A stretch of 64,000 nt of DNA from Ancylomarina sp. DW003 (GCF_029029505.1 NZ_JAKJSD010000002.1:124001-188000), one strand, 5' to 3'; shown: positions 36,111 through 45,092, numbered from the stretch's first letter. Notes: generated from the letters alone by a model not told the origin. A program made the numbers and translations.

Positions 36111-37193
36111 TTAAAATCGATATCCTGCCCTCTGCAATTGCTTTAAAGTAGTAATTGGTTTATTGGGCTTAAGTTCTTTCCCTAAGAACTTGTAAATCTT
36201 CACTCGAATTTCCTTTGCCTTTTTCGTATCCATCCTATCAAAAGAATGCCCTCCGGGAACAGCTTGGTAAATTTCATACTCGAACTTCTTTCCATCTGCT
36301 TTAAGCGATTTAATTAAATGTTCTACCTCAAGAACATTCACATCATCATCTATAGTATTCGTATGAATTAATAAGGGTGTATTTTGAAATTTGTGCGTAT
36401 TCCATGCTGGCGAGCGACGACGATATTCCGCAATATTATCATTCGCAGTTTTGCCAATATGATATTCTGCCGAATATAAATCGCGATACGATTGAGTCAT
36501 ATAGCCCATACGAGCGACAAGATCGCTAACTGGTACACCTGCAAATCCCACTTTATAATCTTTAGGATGGTTAAATAAATTGAAAAGAGTAATCATTCCT
36601 CCATGACTCCAACCCATGATTCCAACTCGATTTTCATCAACAAAATCGTAGTTTTCTATCATATAGTTTCGACTGGCATACACATCTTCATTCTCTAATC
36701 CACCATAATCAATTTTCTCATAGTGGCCTTTTCCGTAGCCTGTACTTCCACGATATTCAGCAGCAACTACAATGTATTCCTGAGCAATAAGCTCCCGAAC
36801 AATATGGGTATAGTAGGTTGTAAAGTCGCCATGAACGCCCCCATGAGGCAAAACAATTAAAGGGTATTTTTTATCAGGATTAATATTTTTAGGAATAAAT
36901 GTATAAGTCCAAAACTTAACAGGATTCCCAGCTCCTTTAGCCGTTGGGTTCTTTTCTTTCCATTTTGGTGGTCCATAAATATAAAGTTTGTCGACATGAG
37001 CAACATCGCCAACTCTTTCAAACCAAATCAAATCATCAACCATTTTTTGCAGTCGATCCACTCGATGGTCCAAATTCGTGTTATATTTCTTAAGATCTTT
37101 CAGTTCTTCCTGAATAGGATTCTGATTTTGGGCATTTAAACTTAGTGCATAAATAAATAGAAGCAATAAGCCTAAGTAAATTCTTTTATTCAT
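36111..37193 (-). CDS. Exported prolyl oligopeptidase-family hydrolase without propeller
   Basis: 360 residues. Signal peptide of about 21 residues ending SLNAQ, a short helical region (EELKDLKKYNTNLDHRVDRL), then an S9-type alpha/beta hydrolase: oxyanion region LPHGGVHGDF, nucleophile Ser in GIMGWSHGGMITL, Asp in TNTIDDDVNV and His in VPGGHSFDR. It lacks the beta-propeller that gates access in classical prolyl oligopeptidases, so it may act on larger peptides or on esters. Single gene with its own terminator, in the periplasm. Substrate not predictable. Confidence 0.88.
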   Translation of the reverse strand: MNKRIYLGLLLLFIYALSLNAQNQNPIQEELKDLKKYNTNLDHRVDRLQKMVDDLIWFERVGDVAHVDKLYIYGPPKWKEKNPTAKGAGNPVKFWTYTFIPKNINPDKKYPLIVLPHGGVHGDFTTYYTHIVRELIAQEYIVVAAEYRGSTGYGKGHYEKIDYGGLENEDVYASRNYMIENYDFVDENRVGIMGWSHGGMITLFNLFNHPKDYKVGFAGVPVSDLVARMGYMTQSYRDLYSAEYHIGKTANDNIAEYRRRSPAWNTHKFQNTPLLIHTNTIDDDVNVLEVEHLIKSLKADGKKFEYEIYQAVPGGHSFDRMDTKKAKEIRVKIYKFLGKELKPNKPITTLKQLQRAGYRF

Positions 37194-37302
37194 TGTTTGT
37201 GTTTTTAGGTTAGCAATAAAATTGCATGCCCAATTTACAAAAACAATAGAATTAAATTACATCAATCTTAAATTCACTTTGATAGAAGTTTATCAATCTA
37301 TA

Positions 37303-37773
37303 TTAGTCTCTATCCTCAAAAAAATCAAATAGGTATTTATCTTGATATTCTATCTTAAATTTTTGGAGAATTTCTAAATACTCCTCTTTAAAATTTTTCT
37401 TTCGATGATGCTCTTCCTGACTTCTCACATAATTTGCAATAGTGTCAATTTGTGAACGTGAATACGAAAAAGCACCATACCCATTTTGCCAACTGAAATT
37501 TGCCATCGAGAAGTTTTTATTTTTCACCCACTGATTACTTGATGTCTTTATTTGCTCTACAAGCTTAGGAACCGTTTGATTCACATTGTAACCTATCAAA
37601 ATATGAATATGGTCAGGCATTGAACCAATGGCAATAAGTTTATGCCCATTATTTTGAGTGATGCCTGTTATATATTTCTCTAAATCCTTTTTCCAAGATT
37701 TATGAATAAGTCCTTGACGATTTCGAACGGCAAAAACAAGATGTAAATAAATTTGTGAATACGTATCTCCCAT
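37303..37773 (-). CDS. Y1 transposase, IS200/RAYT-like
   Basis: Single-strand DNA nuclease/transposase of the HUH superfamily, 156 residues. The metal-binding HUH pair is His55 and His57 in MPDHIHILIGY. The catalytic tyrosine is most likely Tyr115 in IANYVRSQEEHH. The opening TYSQIYLHLVFAVRNRQ is typical of small Bacteroidota transposases called IS200 or REP-associated (RAYT). The gene is intact. I see no IS200 terminal hairpins tight around it, but a perfect 7-bp inverted repeat lies right before the start, and a 960-bp repeat array follows. This suggests a RAYT that maintains repeats rather than a free IS. Confidence 0.85.
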   Translation of the reverse strand: MGDTYSQIYLHLVFAVRNRQGLIHKSWKKDLEKYITGITQNNGHKLIAIGSMPDHIHILIGYNVNQTVPKLVEQIKTSSNQWVKNKNFSMANFSWQNGYGAFSYSRSQIDTIANYVRSQEEHHRKKNFKEEYLEILQKFKIEYQDKYLFDFFEDRD

Positions 37774-37801
37774 AATTCGTATAGATTAACACTAACGAAT
37801 T
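37774..37801. repeat. Palindrome just upstream of the Y1 transposase
   Basis: AATTCGT (37774-37780) and ACGAATT (37795-37801) form a perfect 7-bp inverted repeat with a 14-base loop, touching the start codon. Possible operator or cleavage hairpin of the transposase. Confidence 0.5.
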
Positions 37802-37873
37802 TATTAAGATTAACCATACAATCCAATTTTGAATGAGCGCAGCACAAATACTGAGGTGTTCTACACCCATTTT

Positions 37874-37887
37874 GATATTGCAATATC
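37874..37887. repeat. Perfect palindrome in array unit 1
   Basis: GATATTGCAATATC is self-complementary. In units 2 and 3 it is GATACTACAATATC and GATATTACAATATC, both decayed. A second palindrome, GTCTGA-A-TCAGAC, occurs at 37980-37992 and 38334-38346. Confidence 0.6.
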
Positions 37888-38072
37888 ACTTTTCCGGTGC
37901 GGAGTACCCAAACCTCTGTACCCAACAATACCACAAGCACGTTTGGTGCGGAGCATCATAATATCCGTTGAACATGGTAGTCTGAATCAGACAAAATTTA
38001 ATTCGTAAAAAAACAATTGGGATAAACAGGTACAGAGTATTGTAATATGAACCAGTTCTAATAAAATCTAAC

Positions 38073-38179
38073 TTATTGGATTTCGATACGGCAAATATTC
38101 GTTGTTTTTGAACTGGTCTTATATCGATCATCCATTCTATGACCGACTAGCCAAACAATATCCTTATCCGAGACCAGAA
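38073..38179 (-). pseudogene. Copy A of the tilS 3' end (107 bp)
   Basis: Matches the last 107 bases of tilS (38702-38808) including its stop codon, with only a couple of substitutions by eye around 38143-38151. No start or N-terminal part, so it cannot encode TilS. It continues on the right into non-tilS sequence TACTATTATT. Confidence 0.85.
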
Positions 38180-38427
38180 TACTATTATTAGATATAATGC
38201 CCAAATGTTGAGATGTTCTACACCTATTTTGATACTACAATATCACCTTTTCGGTGCGGAGTACCCAAACCTCTGTAGCCAATACCACAAACATGTTTGG
38301 TGCGGAGCAGCACAATATCCGTTGAAAATGGTAGTCTGAATCAGACAAAATTTAATTCGTAAAAAAACAATTGGAATAAACGGGTACAGAGTATTGCAAT
38401 ATGAACCAGTTCTAACTAAAACCTAAC

Positions 38428-38534
38428 TTATTGGATTTCGATACGGCAAATATTCGTTGTTTTTGAACTGGTCTTATATCGATCATCCATTCTATGACCG
38501 ACCAACCAAACAATATCCTTATCCGAGACCAGAA
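38428..38534 (-). pseudogene. Copy B of the tilS 3' end (107 bp)
   Basis: As copy A: near-identical to 38702-38808, with two or so changes, and the same right-hand junction after CCAGAA into TACTATTATT. The identical junctions show that A and B arose by one duplication process. Confidence 0.85.
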
Positions 38535-38701
38535 TACTATTATTAAACATGATGCATAAATATCGAGGTGTTCTACACCCATTTTGATATTACAATATCA
38601 CTTTTTCGGTGCGGAGCATCCAAATCTCTGTAGCCAACAATACCACAAACACGTTTGGTGCGGAGCATTGCAATATGAACCAGTTCTAATTAAAATCTAA
38701 C

Positions 38702-40024
38702 TTATTGGATTTCGATACGGCAAATATTCGTTGTTTTTGAACTGGTCTTATATCGATCATCCATTCTATGACCAACCAGCCAAACAATATCCTTATCCGA
38801 GACCAGAAGCCAAGTGTTTTCTTTATCAGTTAAAGAGAATTTATTGTCGATAAAATAATCCGACACTTTCTTTCTGCCTTTCATGCCAATGGGATGAAAA
38901 ACATCTCCTTCTTGCCACTTTCTTAACTTCAAAGGGAAACTTAATTTATCTGCATCGAAACAAGCAATTTGTGGATTTGTCGAAAACTTAAAACCGGATG
39001 GACGCTCGAAAGTTTTACAAGTCAACAGTATTTCATCAAGCTTAATAGATCCATTCTCTGACAGTTCATATTCCTTATTCTCTTTTTCAAGCCTTCTAGA
39101 TAAAACTAAATAGTCTCTATCTCTAAGAATCTGATACTTTTCGGAGTAAAATAGCTTTCCTGATATAGAATCTAATGATTCGATAATATTTGACACATCT
39201 CTGGAATGAAAACCATATGCTTTAAGCACTTCAAACAAATGAGACGTCTTAGCTGGCAACTCTTTCAATCCGCTTACAGAAATAAAAAGGTTACTATCTT
39301 TTTGATTTACGAAATTGAGTTTCTGTATTTCAATCTCCTTATTATAAATTAATTCTACATCGGAAAAACGAGACACATTCTCATTCATCGTTTTTTCAAT
39401 ACTTGGGTTTATTTCTTTTAATACCGAAACGACTTGATGACGAATTTTATTCCTCACAAAATCCGTTTGAGCATTGGTATAATCTTCTCGATACTTTATA
39501 TCATTTTCTTTAGAGAATTTCTTAAGATCGTCTCTTGAAAAAGGCAATAAAGGACGAACCAAATACCCCTTCTTGGCTTTTATTCCTGTCAAACCATGAA
39601 TACCAGTTCCACGTGTCAAATTAATTAAAACAGTTTCGAGTACATCATCAGCATGGTGAGCCGTTAAAATATATTGACATTCATTCTCTTTACGAATTTT
39701 TTCGAACCACTCGTAACGCAAATCACGTGCGGCCATTTCAATGGAAATTCGATTTTCTTCTGCAAAAGCAGTTGTATCAAAGGCTATAGTACGAAAAGAA
39801 TAATCATGTTTTTCAGCCAATTTTTGAACAAATACAGCATCTTCCTCAGAATCCTTCCCTCTTAATCGAAAATTACAATGTGCTACAACACAATCCATCT
39901 CCATTTTATGCAAAAAGTGCAGCAGTACAACCGAATCGAGACCTCCACTAACCGCAACCAGTAGTTTTTCGTTTCTACCAAATAGCTTCTCTTTCTCAAT
40001 ATGATGGATTAATTTTCTTAACAT
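38702..40024 (-). CDS. tilS: tRNA(Ile)-lysidine synthetase
   Basis: Modifies C34 of the CAU-anticodon tRNA-Ile to lysidine, an essential step for reading AUA. The PP-loop ATP site SGGLDS is at 26-31, followed by VAHCNFRLRG and the LTAHHADDVLETVLINLTRG region with its ligands. The C-terminal domains contain KLRKWQEGDVFHPIGMKGRKKVSDYFID and IVWLVGHRMDDRYK. 440 residues, typical for the phylum. It is 5 bases after pabB, so the two are co-transcribed. Its last 107 bases are also present twice downstream (copies A and B). The native copy is intact. Confidence 0.95.
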   Translation of the reverse strand: MLRKLIHHIEKEKLFGRNEKLLVAVSGGLDSVVLLHFLHKMEMDCVVAHCNFRLRGKDSEEDAVFVQKLAEKHDYSFRTIAFDTTAFAEENRISIEMAARDLRYEWFEKIRKENECQYILTAHHADDVLETVLINLTRGTGIHGLTGIKAKKGYLVRPLLPFSRDDLKKFSKENDIKYREDYTNAQTDFVRNKIRHQVVSVLKEINPSIEKTMNENVSRFSDVELIYNKEIEIQKLNFVNQKDSNLFISVSGLKELPAKTSHLFEVLKAYGFHSRDVSNIIESLDSISGKLFYSEKYQILRDRDYLVLSRRLEKENKEYELSENGSIKLDEILLTCKTFERPSGFKFSTNPQIACFDADKLSFPLKLRKWQEGDVFHPIGMKGRKKVSDYFIDNKFSLTDKENTWLLVSDKDIVWLVGHRMDDRYKTSSKTTNICRIEIQ

Positions 40025-40029
40025 CTATT

Positions 40030-41343
40030 CTATTTATTTCCCAAAACTTGCTTAATAGCTTTAGCCTTAAGTAAACATTCTTCGTATTCCTTTTCAGGCT
40101 TGGACTGCATCGTGATTGCACCACCAACCATAAACGAAAGATAATCATCTTTAGCGTTATATTGTATGCTTCTAATCACAACATTAAAATCAAAATCGGC
40201 ATCAGGAGTGATATAACCAACAGCCGCTGAAAACAAACCTCTCTTAGCCACCTCGTATTTCTCAATCAATTTCATGGCACGAACTTTAGGGGCTCCCGTC
40301 ATCGATCCCATAGGAAAGCTATGCTTTATGCAATCGACAAAATGTTTATCTTTCCTCAAGTCTGAAACCACAGTAGATATCATTTGATGTACCTGAGGAA
40401 AGGTATATATACCACAAAGCTCCTCAACTTTCACTGTTCCTTTGGCTGCTGTTCTCGACAAATCGTTTCGAACCAGATCTACTATCATGATATTTTCAGC
40501 TCTTTCTTTAGGATCGGTATATAGAAATTCTTTAATCTCAGCATCCTCTTCACTCGTCTTTCCTCTTTTTGCTGTTCCTTTTATCGGCTGAGAAATAATC
40601 TTCGATCCTTGTTTTTTAATGTAGCGCTCTGGTGATGCTGACAAGAGAAACTTATCACCCAAAGAATAGTAACAAGAGTAAGGTGTAGGAGAAACTTCTC
40701 GTAAACTTCTGTATGTTGCTAATGGATCAATTGACGAATTTTCAGCATAAAACTCCTGACAAAAATTTACTTCGTAAATATCACCCAAACGGATGTGGTC
40801 TTTCAAAGCGTTTACAGCGTCAAGATACTCCTCTTTACTTATTCTATGTTGGATGTTTGAAACCAGGCTAGCTTGTATTTCATCAATTTCTGTAGATAAA
40901 ATTTGTTCAACCAGTACCTTTACCTCTTCTTCTGTATTTTCTTTTTCATGGTAGTGAATTTCTAATTTATCCTCTTTAAGAACCAACACCCATCTGGGTT
41001 GAAAAAAATGAAGTGCTGGCATTTGTACACCATCAAAATTCTCAGAAGAAAGATCCTCTAATTCATTTTTCAGATCGTAAGTCATAAAACCAAACCACCA
41101 ATCCTGATTATTATCATAAGTTTGTTTCAACAAATCAAAACAATTCTCTTCGGGTTGAATTTCACTTAGAGCATCTATTCCAGCGAGTAACTCGTATGAA
41201 TTATATTCCTTTTTTGAATTTGCTTTTTTATTTACATCATGACTGTCAAGTACAGCAATTCGATCAAATTTCTTACTCCACAACAACAACTGCTGCTTAA
41301 ACTCAACTGTATTTGAAATATGAAAACTTAGGATTTTACGCAT
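40030..41343 (-). CDS. pabB: Aminodeoxychorismate synthase component I
   Basis: Converts chorismate to 4-amino-4-deoxychorismate using ammonia from a glutaminase partner, for folate. The chorismate-binding core is clear: SYYSLGDKFLLSASPERYIK, QPIKGTAKRG, DLVRNDLSRTAAKG and FPMGSMTGAPKVRAMKLIEK. The GSMTGAPK box fits PabB; anthranilate synthase is the main alternative and no trp genes are nearby. 437 residues. It forms a unit with tilS (5-base gap). A TAAATTTG box lies only 5 bases upstream of the ATG, suggesting a leaderless mRNA. Confidence 0.9.
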   Translation of the reverse strand: MRKILSFHISNTVEFKQQLLLWSKKFDRIAVLDSHDVNKKANSKKEYNSYELLAGIDALSEIQPEENCFDLLKQTYDNNQDWWFGFMTYDLKNELEDLSSENFDGVQMPALHFFQPRWVLVLKEDKLEIHYHEKENTEEEVKVLVEQILSTEIDEIQASLVSNIQHRISKEEYLDAVNALKDHIRLGDIYEVNFCQEFYAENSSIDPLATYRSLREVSPTPYSCYYSLGDKFLLSASPERYIKKQGSKIISQPIKGTAKRGKTSEEDAEIKEFLYTDPKERAENIMIVDLVRNDLSRTAAKGTVKVEELCGIYTFPQVHQMISTVVSDLRKDKHFVDCIKHSFPMGSMTGAPKVRAMKLIEKYEVAKRGLFSAAVGYITPDADFDFNVVIRSIQYNAKDDYLSFMVGGAITMQSKPEKEYEECLLKAKAIKQVLGNK

Positions 41344-41347
41344 GGCG

Positions 41348-41355
41348 CAAATTTA
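41348..41355 (-). promoter_or_regulatory. Candidate -7 box for pabB, leaderless
   Basis: The minus strand reads TAAATTTG, then GCGCC, then ATG. If used, transcription would start at or next to the A of the start codon. No -33 TTG was found, so it is tentative. Confidence 0.35.
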
Positions 41356-41490
41356 AGGAAAAGATGCTTAGAATTGCATCCACCTAATAAAATAGGAAGA
41401 TTATTATGAAACTCTTTTAGTTAATTCTTTAGCTATTTACTCTGTAAGCTTATATTGATATTCTCTTTCAATAGTTTTTATCGACTGTGC

Positions 41491-43902
41491 CTACTTGGGA
41501 AATACTTCTTGTTTTTTTCCAAAAAAACGCTGTATTACTGACAATAATTCTTTTTTCTTAATTGGCTTTGTAAGATACCCGTTACAACCGACCTCAATTC
41601 CCTTTTCTTTATCACCTGCAAGAGCAAAAGCTGTTTGAGAAATGATAATAACTTTTTCATCAAATTCACGAATTTTTCTTGTGGCCTCATACCCGTCCAT
41701 TTCCGGCATTTTAATATCCATAAAAATCAAGTCCAAATCAGGGGTATTACGGCAAATTTCAATGGCTTCATATCCATTTCTTGCATACAATATCGTACTA
41801 CTTAGTTTCTTCAGAATAATTCTTAACAGTAAAGCTGATTCCTCATGATCTTCAACCACTAATATTTTCAGATTATCAATCTGATTATCTAATTCTCTAT
41901 AGCTAAGCTCATTTGAGACAAGGCTCGCTTCTTCGAACTTGGTATCACAAGGAATTGTAAAATAAAATGTTGAACCTTTTCCTTTTTCACTTTCTACACG
42001 CAATTTACCTCCAAGCATTTCGACATAAGCTTTGGAAATAGATAAGCCCAAACCTGCCCCTTGACGAGCATCCTTATCTGAAATATCTTCTTGTACAAAA
42101 TGCTTAAAAATGGCTTCTTGCTGATCTTTTTCGATCCCAACCCCGGTATCTTTCACATAAAACTCAAAAAAATCTCTCTTTCTTATATAACCAAAATCAA
42201 TAGAACCATGATCACTGTATTTTATAGCATTTTTCACAAGATTAGTAAGAATGGCAAACAACTTTTCACGATCAGTTCTCACAAAGACTTCATCAAAAGG
42301 TAAGGAATTTTTGTAGGTCAAGACCATCCCTTTAGCTTCAACTTCAGGCTTAAAGAAAGTATAGATATATTCAATTTGCTCGTTAATATTTGACTCCTTA
42401 ATATGAACTTCCATTAAACCGGCTTCTATTTTAGAAATATCAATTATATCATTAATGATATTAAGCATTCTAACACCACTATTCTCAATTATTCGAATAT
42501 ATTCTTGTTGCTTTTCATTATTCAACTCTGGCTCTTTTAAAAGATCTGCAAAACCGAGAATCCCATTCATTGGGGTACGAATTTCATGACTCATATTAGC
42601 CAGAAAAGCTGATTTCAACGAATCACTTTTTTCAGCTTTTTCTTTAGCTTTAATCAACTCCAGCTCATGCTTTTTTCTTTCAGTAACATCTTTCGCCATG
42701 GAAATAATAAGTCGTCTCCCATCTTCGAAACTTCCTAAAGGAGCAGAACTAAAATCCCATATAATTTTTGAACCCCAAGACGTAAATATTTTATATTCCC
42801 CTTCTTTTATCTTATTATTCACAAGATATAAACCGTCCTTATATCTTTTATTATTTTTATGTTCTTGCCTAAATGCTTTTCGGGTCCATTCTGAGATAGT
42901 TGGCAGTTCCTCAATGGAGTAACCTGTTAATTCGACCCAGGTTTCGTTTAAGGATATAATCTCACCATCTTCAGCATGTATCATAATTGGAAATGGTGCT
43001 GCAATTAAGGCATGTCTCAATTTTTCCTCACTATTTTTCACTTTTCTTATCGCATTAATCCTAAAACGCAAAAGAAGAATGAGAACAACCAAAACGATAA
43101 GTATCAAAATGGTTACAATTAAGGTATTATTCATCCAAATTGGATAAACTTGAATTGCACCAACTTTTTCATGTGACCATTTTTGTCTTGAAACATTGAA
43201 GATAGAATTACTCTTATATTTCCATTCTTTCAAATAAGTGTCAAGCAGTTTTAGCAGATCGCCATTCTTATTTTTCTTAGTAGTGAAAAAAATATCAAAT
43301 GGATTAAATACGATTCCACTTGAACGAAGCCCATGCTCAATTGACTTAGGAGCTCCATAGGTATTATTTACAACGCCTGCATCAAGGTTAGATGCTGCTA
43401 CTTGCCTAAATATTTCATCAGTATCTTCAAATTCAACAAATTTGCAATCAATAGATAGTTTCTCTACTAATTCTCTGAAGGATTTCGCATTATAATCCTT
43501 CTTCATAATTGCAACCCGTTTGCCCTTCAAATCTTTAACACCATCTATATCAGAAGTCCCCTTAACGTATACTTCACTCCAAACAGTTAATAAAGGCGTT
43601 GCACAATAATCCATATAAGTTGACCTCTCTTTTGTATAGGCCACACTAACCATTATATCAATTTCTTCGGTTTTGATACGAGATAAACCTTCATTCCAAG
43701 AGCCGAAAACAAATTCAAATTTAAGATTCTCCTTACTCTCTATTTCACGAAGAGCATCAACATAAAAACCTTTAATTTCATTATCTGTATCTTTAAAAAT
43801 AGCAGGATAATAATTGAAAGCACCTACTCTAACAATCTTCTGACTACTAGCTTGCACTATTATAAGCAAAACAAAAAATATCGTAAAAAGAGCTTTCTTC
43901 AT
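41491..43902 (-). CDS. Hybrid sensor histidine kinase with periplasmic solute-binding domain
   Basis: 803-residue membrane sensor. Order: signal peptide (1-20), SBP_bac_3-like ligand-binding domain (about 22-245, with SWNEGLSRIKTEEIDIMVS), one membrane helix (about 259-280), PAS domain (about 293-410), HisKA with phospho-acceptor His439 in FLANMSHEIRTPMNG, HATPase with Asn558, DTGVGIE and GAGLGLSISKA, then a receiver domain with Asp685 pocket, phospho-acceptor Asp729 in FMDIKMPEMDGY and Lys779. The periplasmic domain suggests sensing of an amino acid or similar small solute. No DNA-binding response regulator lies beside it, so the output partner is elsewhere. Single gene. Confidence 0.93.
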   Translation of the reverse strand: MKKALFTIFFVLLIIVQASSQKIVRVGAFNYYPAIFKDTDNEIKGFYVDALREIESKENLKFEFVFGSWNEGLSRIKTEEIDIMVSVAYTKERSTYMDYCATPLLTVWSEVYVKGTSDIDGVKDLKGKRVAIMKKDYNAKSFRELVEKLSIDCKFVEFEDTDEIFRQVAASNLDAGVVNNTYGAPKSIEHGLRSSGIVFNPFDIFFTTKKNKNGDLLKLLDTYLKEWKYKSNSIFNVSRQKWSHEKVGAIQVYPIWMNNTLIVTILILIVLVVLILLLRFRINAIRKVKNSEEKLRHALIAAPFPIMIHAEDGEIISLNETWVELTGYSIEELPTISEWTRKAFRQEHKNNKRYKDGLYLVNNKIKEGEYKIFTSWGSKIIWDFSSAPLGSFEDGRRLIISMAKDVTERKKHELELIKAKEKAEKSDSLKSAFLANMSHEIRTPMNGILGFADLLKEPELNNEKQQEYIRIIENSGVRMLNIINDIIDISKIEAGLMEVHIKESNINEQIEYIYTFFKPEVEAKGMVLTYKNSLPFDEVFVRTDREKLFAILTNLVKNAIKYSDHGSIDFGYIRKRDFFEFYVKDTGVGIEKDQQEAIFKHFVQEDISDKDARQGAGLGLSISKAYVEMLGGKLRVESEKGKGSTFYFTIPCDTKFEEASLVSNELSYRELDNQIDNLKILVVEDHEESALLLRIILKKLSSTILYARNGYEAIEICRNTPDLDLIFMDIKMPEMDGYEATRKIREFDEKVIIISQTAFALAGDKEKGIEVGCNGYLTKPIKKKELLSVIQRFFGKKQEVFPK

Positions 43903-43973
43903 TATTTTTTAATTTAATACTATTTATCGTATCAGAATTAATCAATAATTAAATATAATACATTTTCAAAAAA

Positions 43974-43997
43974 AATAGCAACCAATTGGCTGCTATT
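43974..43997 (-). terminator. Terminator of yhdH
   Basis: AATAGCA (43974-43980) and TGCTATT (43991-43997) enclose CCAATTGG, giving a near-continuous stem. The minus-strand exit is a run of eight T residues. It lies 21 bases past the yhdH stop. Confidence 0.85.
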
Positions 43998-44018
43998 CAA
44001 ATACTCATCATCGAGAAC

Positions 44019-45017
44019 TTACAATTTAACAATGACTCGACCACGACTTTTTTTATTTATCATCTTATCGATATAAACATCCAAATCTTCCAATTTAGAT
44101 TCTATTACAACTTCATCAAGCACTTCACAGTGCCAATCCTCAGCCAGTTTATCCCAAACTTTTTGACGTAGCTCCATCGGACAATTTTGAGAATCGATAC
44201 CAATTAAACTGATTCCTCTAAGTATATACGGATAAACGGTACCATCCAAATCACCAGATCCGATATTACCACAACAAGTTACATTTCCCATTGGTTGACA
44301 AGCTTTGATAAGAGTAGAAAGCACATTTCCTCCAACCACATCAATTGCTCCCGCCCACTTTGGTCGAAGTATCGGGCGACCTGATTGATCATCTGTTTCT
44401 GTTCTATCAATTCGACTTGCGGCTCCAAGCTTCTTAAGTGTTTCTTCACCATCTTTCAAATCGGAAGTTGCTGCTATAACTTCGAAACCTAATTTATTGA
44501 GAATACACACTGCAACAGCACCTACTCCTCCTAAAGCACCTGTAACAACAACAGGTCCCATTTCGGGTGTTTGCCCGGCAGATAACAAACGTTCAACCGA
44601 TAAACCAGCTGTAAAACCAGCCGTACCATAAATCATAGCCTGCTTCAGACTTAAATTCTGAGGCTTACGAACCACCCAATCTGCAGGAACACGAATGTAT
44701 TCGCCAAATCCACCATCAGTGTTCATTCCTAAGTCGTAAGAGGTCACAATAACCTCATCATCTACTTTGAATCTGGGATTCGAAGATTCTACAACAATAC
44801 CAGAAGCATCAATTCCTGGCGTGTGAGGGTAACTACGAGTCACACCTTTATTACCTATGCACGAAAGCGCATCTTTATAATTCAATGAAGAATATTTTAC
44901 CTGAACAAAAACGTCACCTTCCGGCAAATCAGACAATTGGCGTTCTTCAATTCTTCTTATATATTTTCCATCAGCTTCGCTTACACGCAATGCTTTAAAA
45001 ACTTGTGATGATTCCAT
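44019..45017 (-). CDS. NADPH-dependent quinone/acrylyl-CoA reductase, YhdH/AcuI-like
   Basis: Zinc-independent medium-chain reductase, 332 residues. The start at 45017 (MESSQVFKALRVSEADGKYI) is preferred over an ATG at 45062, because the promoter -7 box covers the latter. The substrate domain has VKYSSLNYKDALSCIGNKG and YPHTPGIDASG. The cofactor domain has VTGALGGVGAVAV and then IAATSD, an NADPH-type fold. The family reduces acrylyl-CoA or quinone-like electrophiles. It is divergent from an HxlR regulator with a Cys near its N-terminus, which supports a role in electrophile or quinone detoxification under its control (inference). Confidence 0.88.
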   Translation of the reverse strand: MESSQVFKALRVSEADGKYIRRIEERQLSDLPEGDVFVQVKYSSLNYKDALSCIGNKGVTRSYPHTPGIDASGIVVESSNPRFKVDDEVIVTSYDLGMNTDGGFGEYIRVPADWVVRKPQNLSLKQAMIYGTAGFTAGLSVERLLSAGQTPEMGPVVVTGALGGVGAVAVCILNKLGFEVIAATSDLKDGEETLKKLGAASRIDRTETDDQSGRPILRPKWAGAIDVVGGNVLSTLIKACQPMGNVTCCGNIGSGDLDGTVYPYILRGISLIGIDSQNCPMELRQKVWDKLAEDWHCEVLDEVVIESKLEDLDVYIDKMINKKSRGRVIVKL

Positions 45018-45061
45018 AATTAAACTCAATTCTATTTGTATTAGATTATCCTTACCTTGCA

Positions 45062-45092
45062 CAAAGTTACAAGGAGTTTAACTATCAATCAA
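45062..45092 (-). promoter_or_regulatory. Promoter of yhdH overlapping a candidate HxlR operator
   Basis: On the minus strand: TTG (45092-45090), 20-base spacer, TAACTTTG (45069-45062), a good fit to the Bacteroidota consensus. The inverted repeat AGTTA (45065-45069) and TAACT (45079-45083), spaced 9 bases, overlaps the -7 box, so a bound regulator would block initiation. Confidence 0.55.

Larger units (their letters stand above)
37846..38808. repeat. Imperfect tandem array, period about 356 bp, overlapping the 3' end of tilS
   Basis: Three units begin with GAG(G/A)TGTTCTACACC at 37853, 38210 and 38565. Each has a spacer holding GGTGCGGAG twice, a GATAT..ATATC palindrome and TATGAACCAGTTCTAA, followed by a 107-bp copy of the tilS 3' end. 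The third unit lacks about 80 bases of spacer (the part with GTCTGAATCAGAC) and its tail is the real end of tilS. The spacers differ by roughly 8% between units 1 and 2 by eye. The array lies between tilS and the Y1 transposase gene. Confidence 0.85.

Noticed and set aside
37680-38131. Minus-strand ORFs of 81 and 86 residues upstream of the Y1 transposase
   Set aside because: They run through palindromic spacer and an out-of-context tilS tail copy, and differ between array units. Not conserved coding sequence.
37846-38808. CRISPR-like periodic repeats
   Set aside because: The period is about 356 bp with long near-identical units, no short spacers of equal length and no cas genes. It is a tandem array containing a tilS fragment.
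41491-43902. Complete two-component system
   Set aside because: Only the hybrid kinase is present; no adjacent DNA-binding response regulator, so no local regulon could be assigned.
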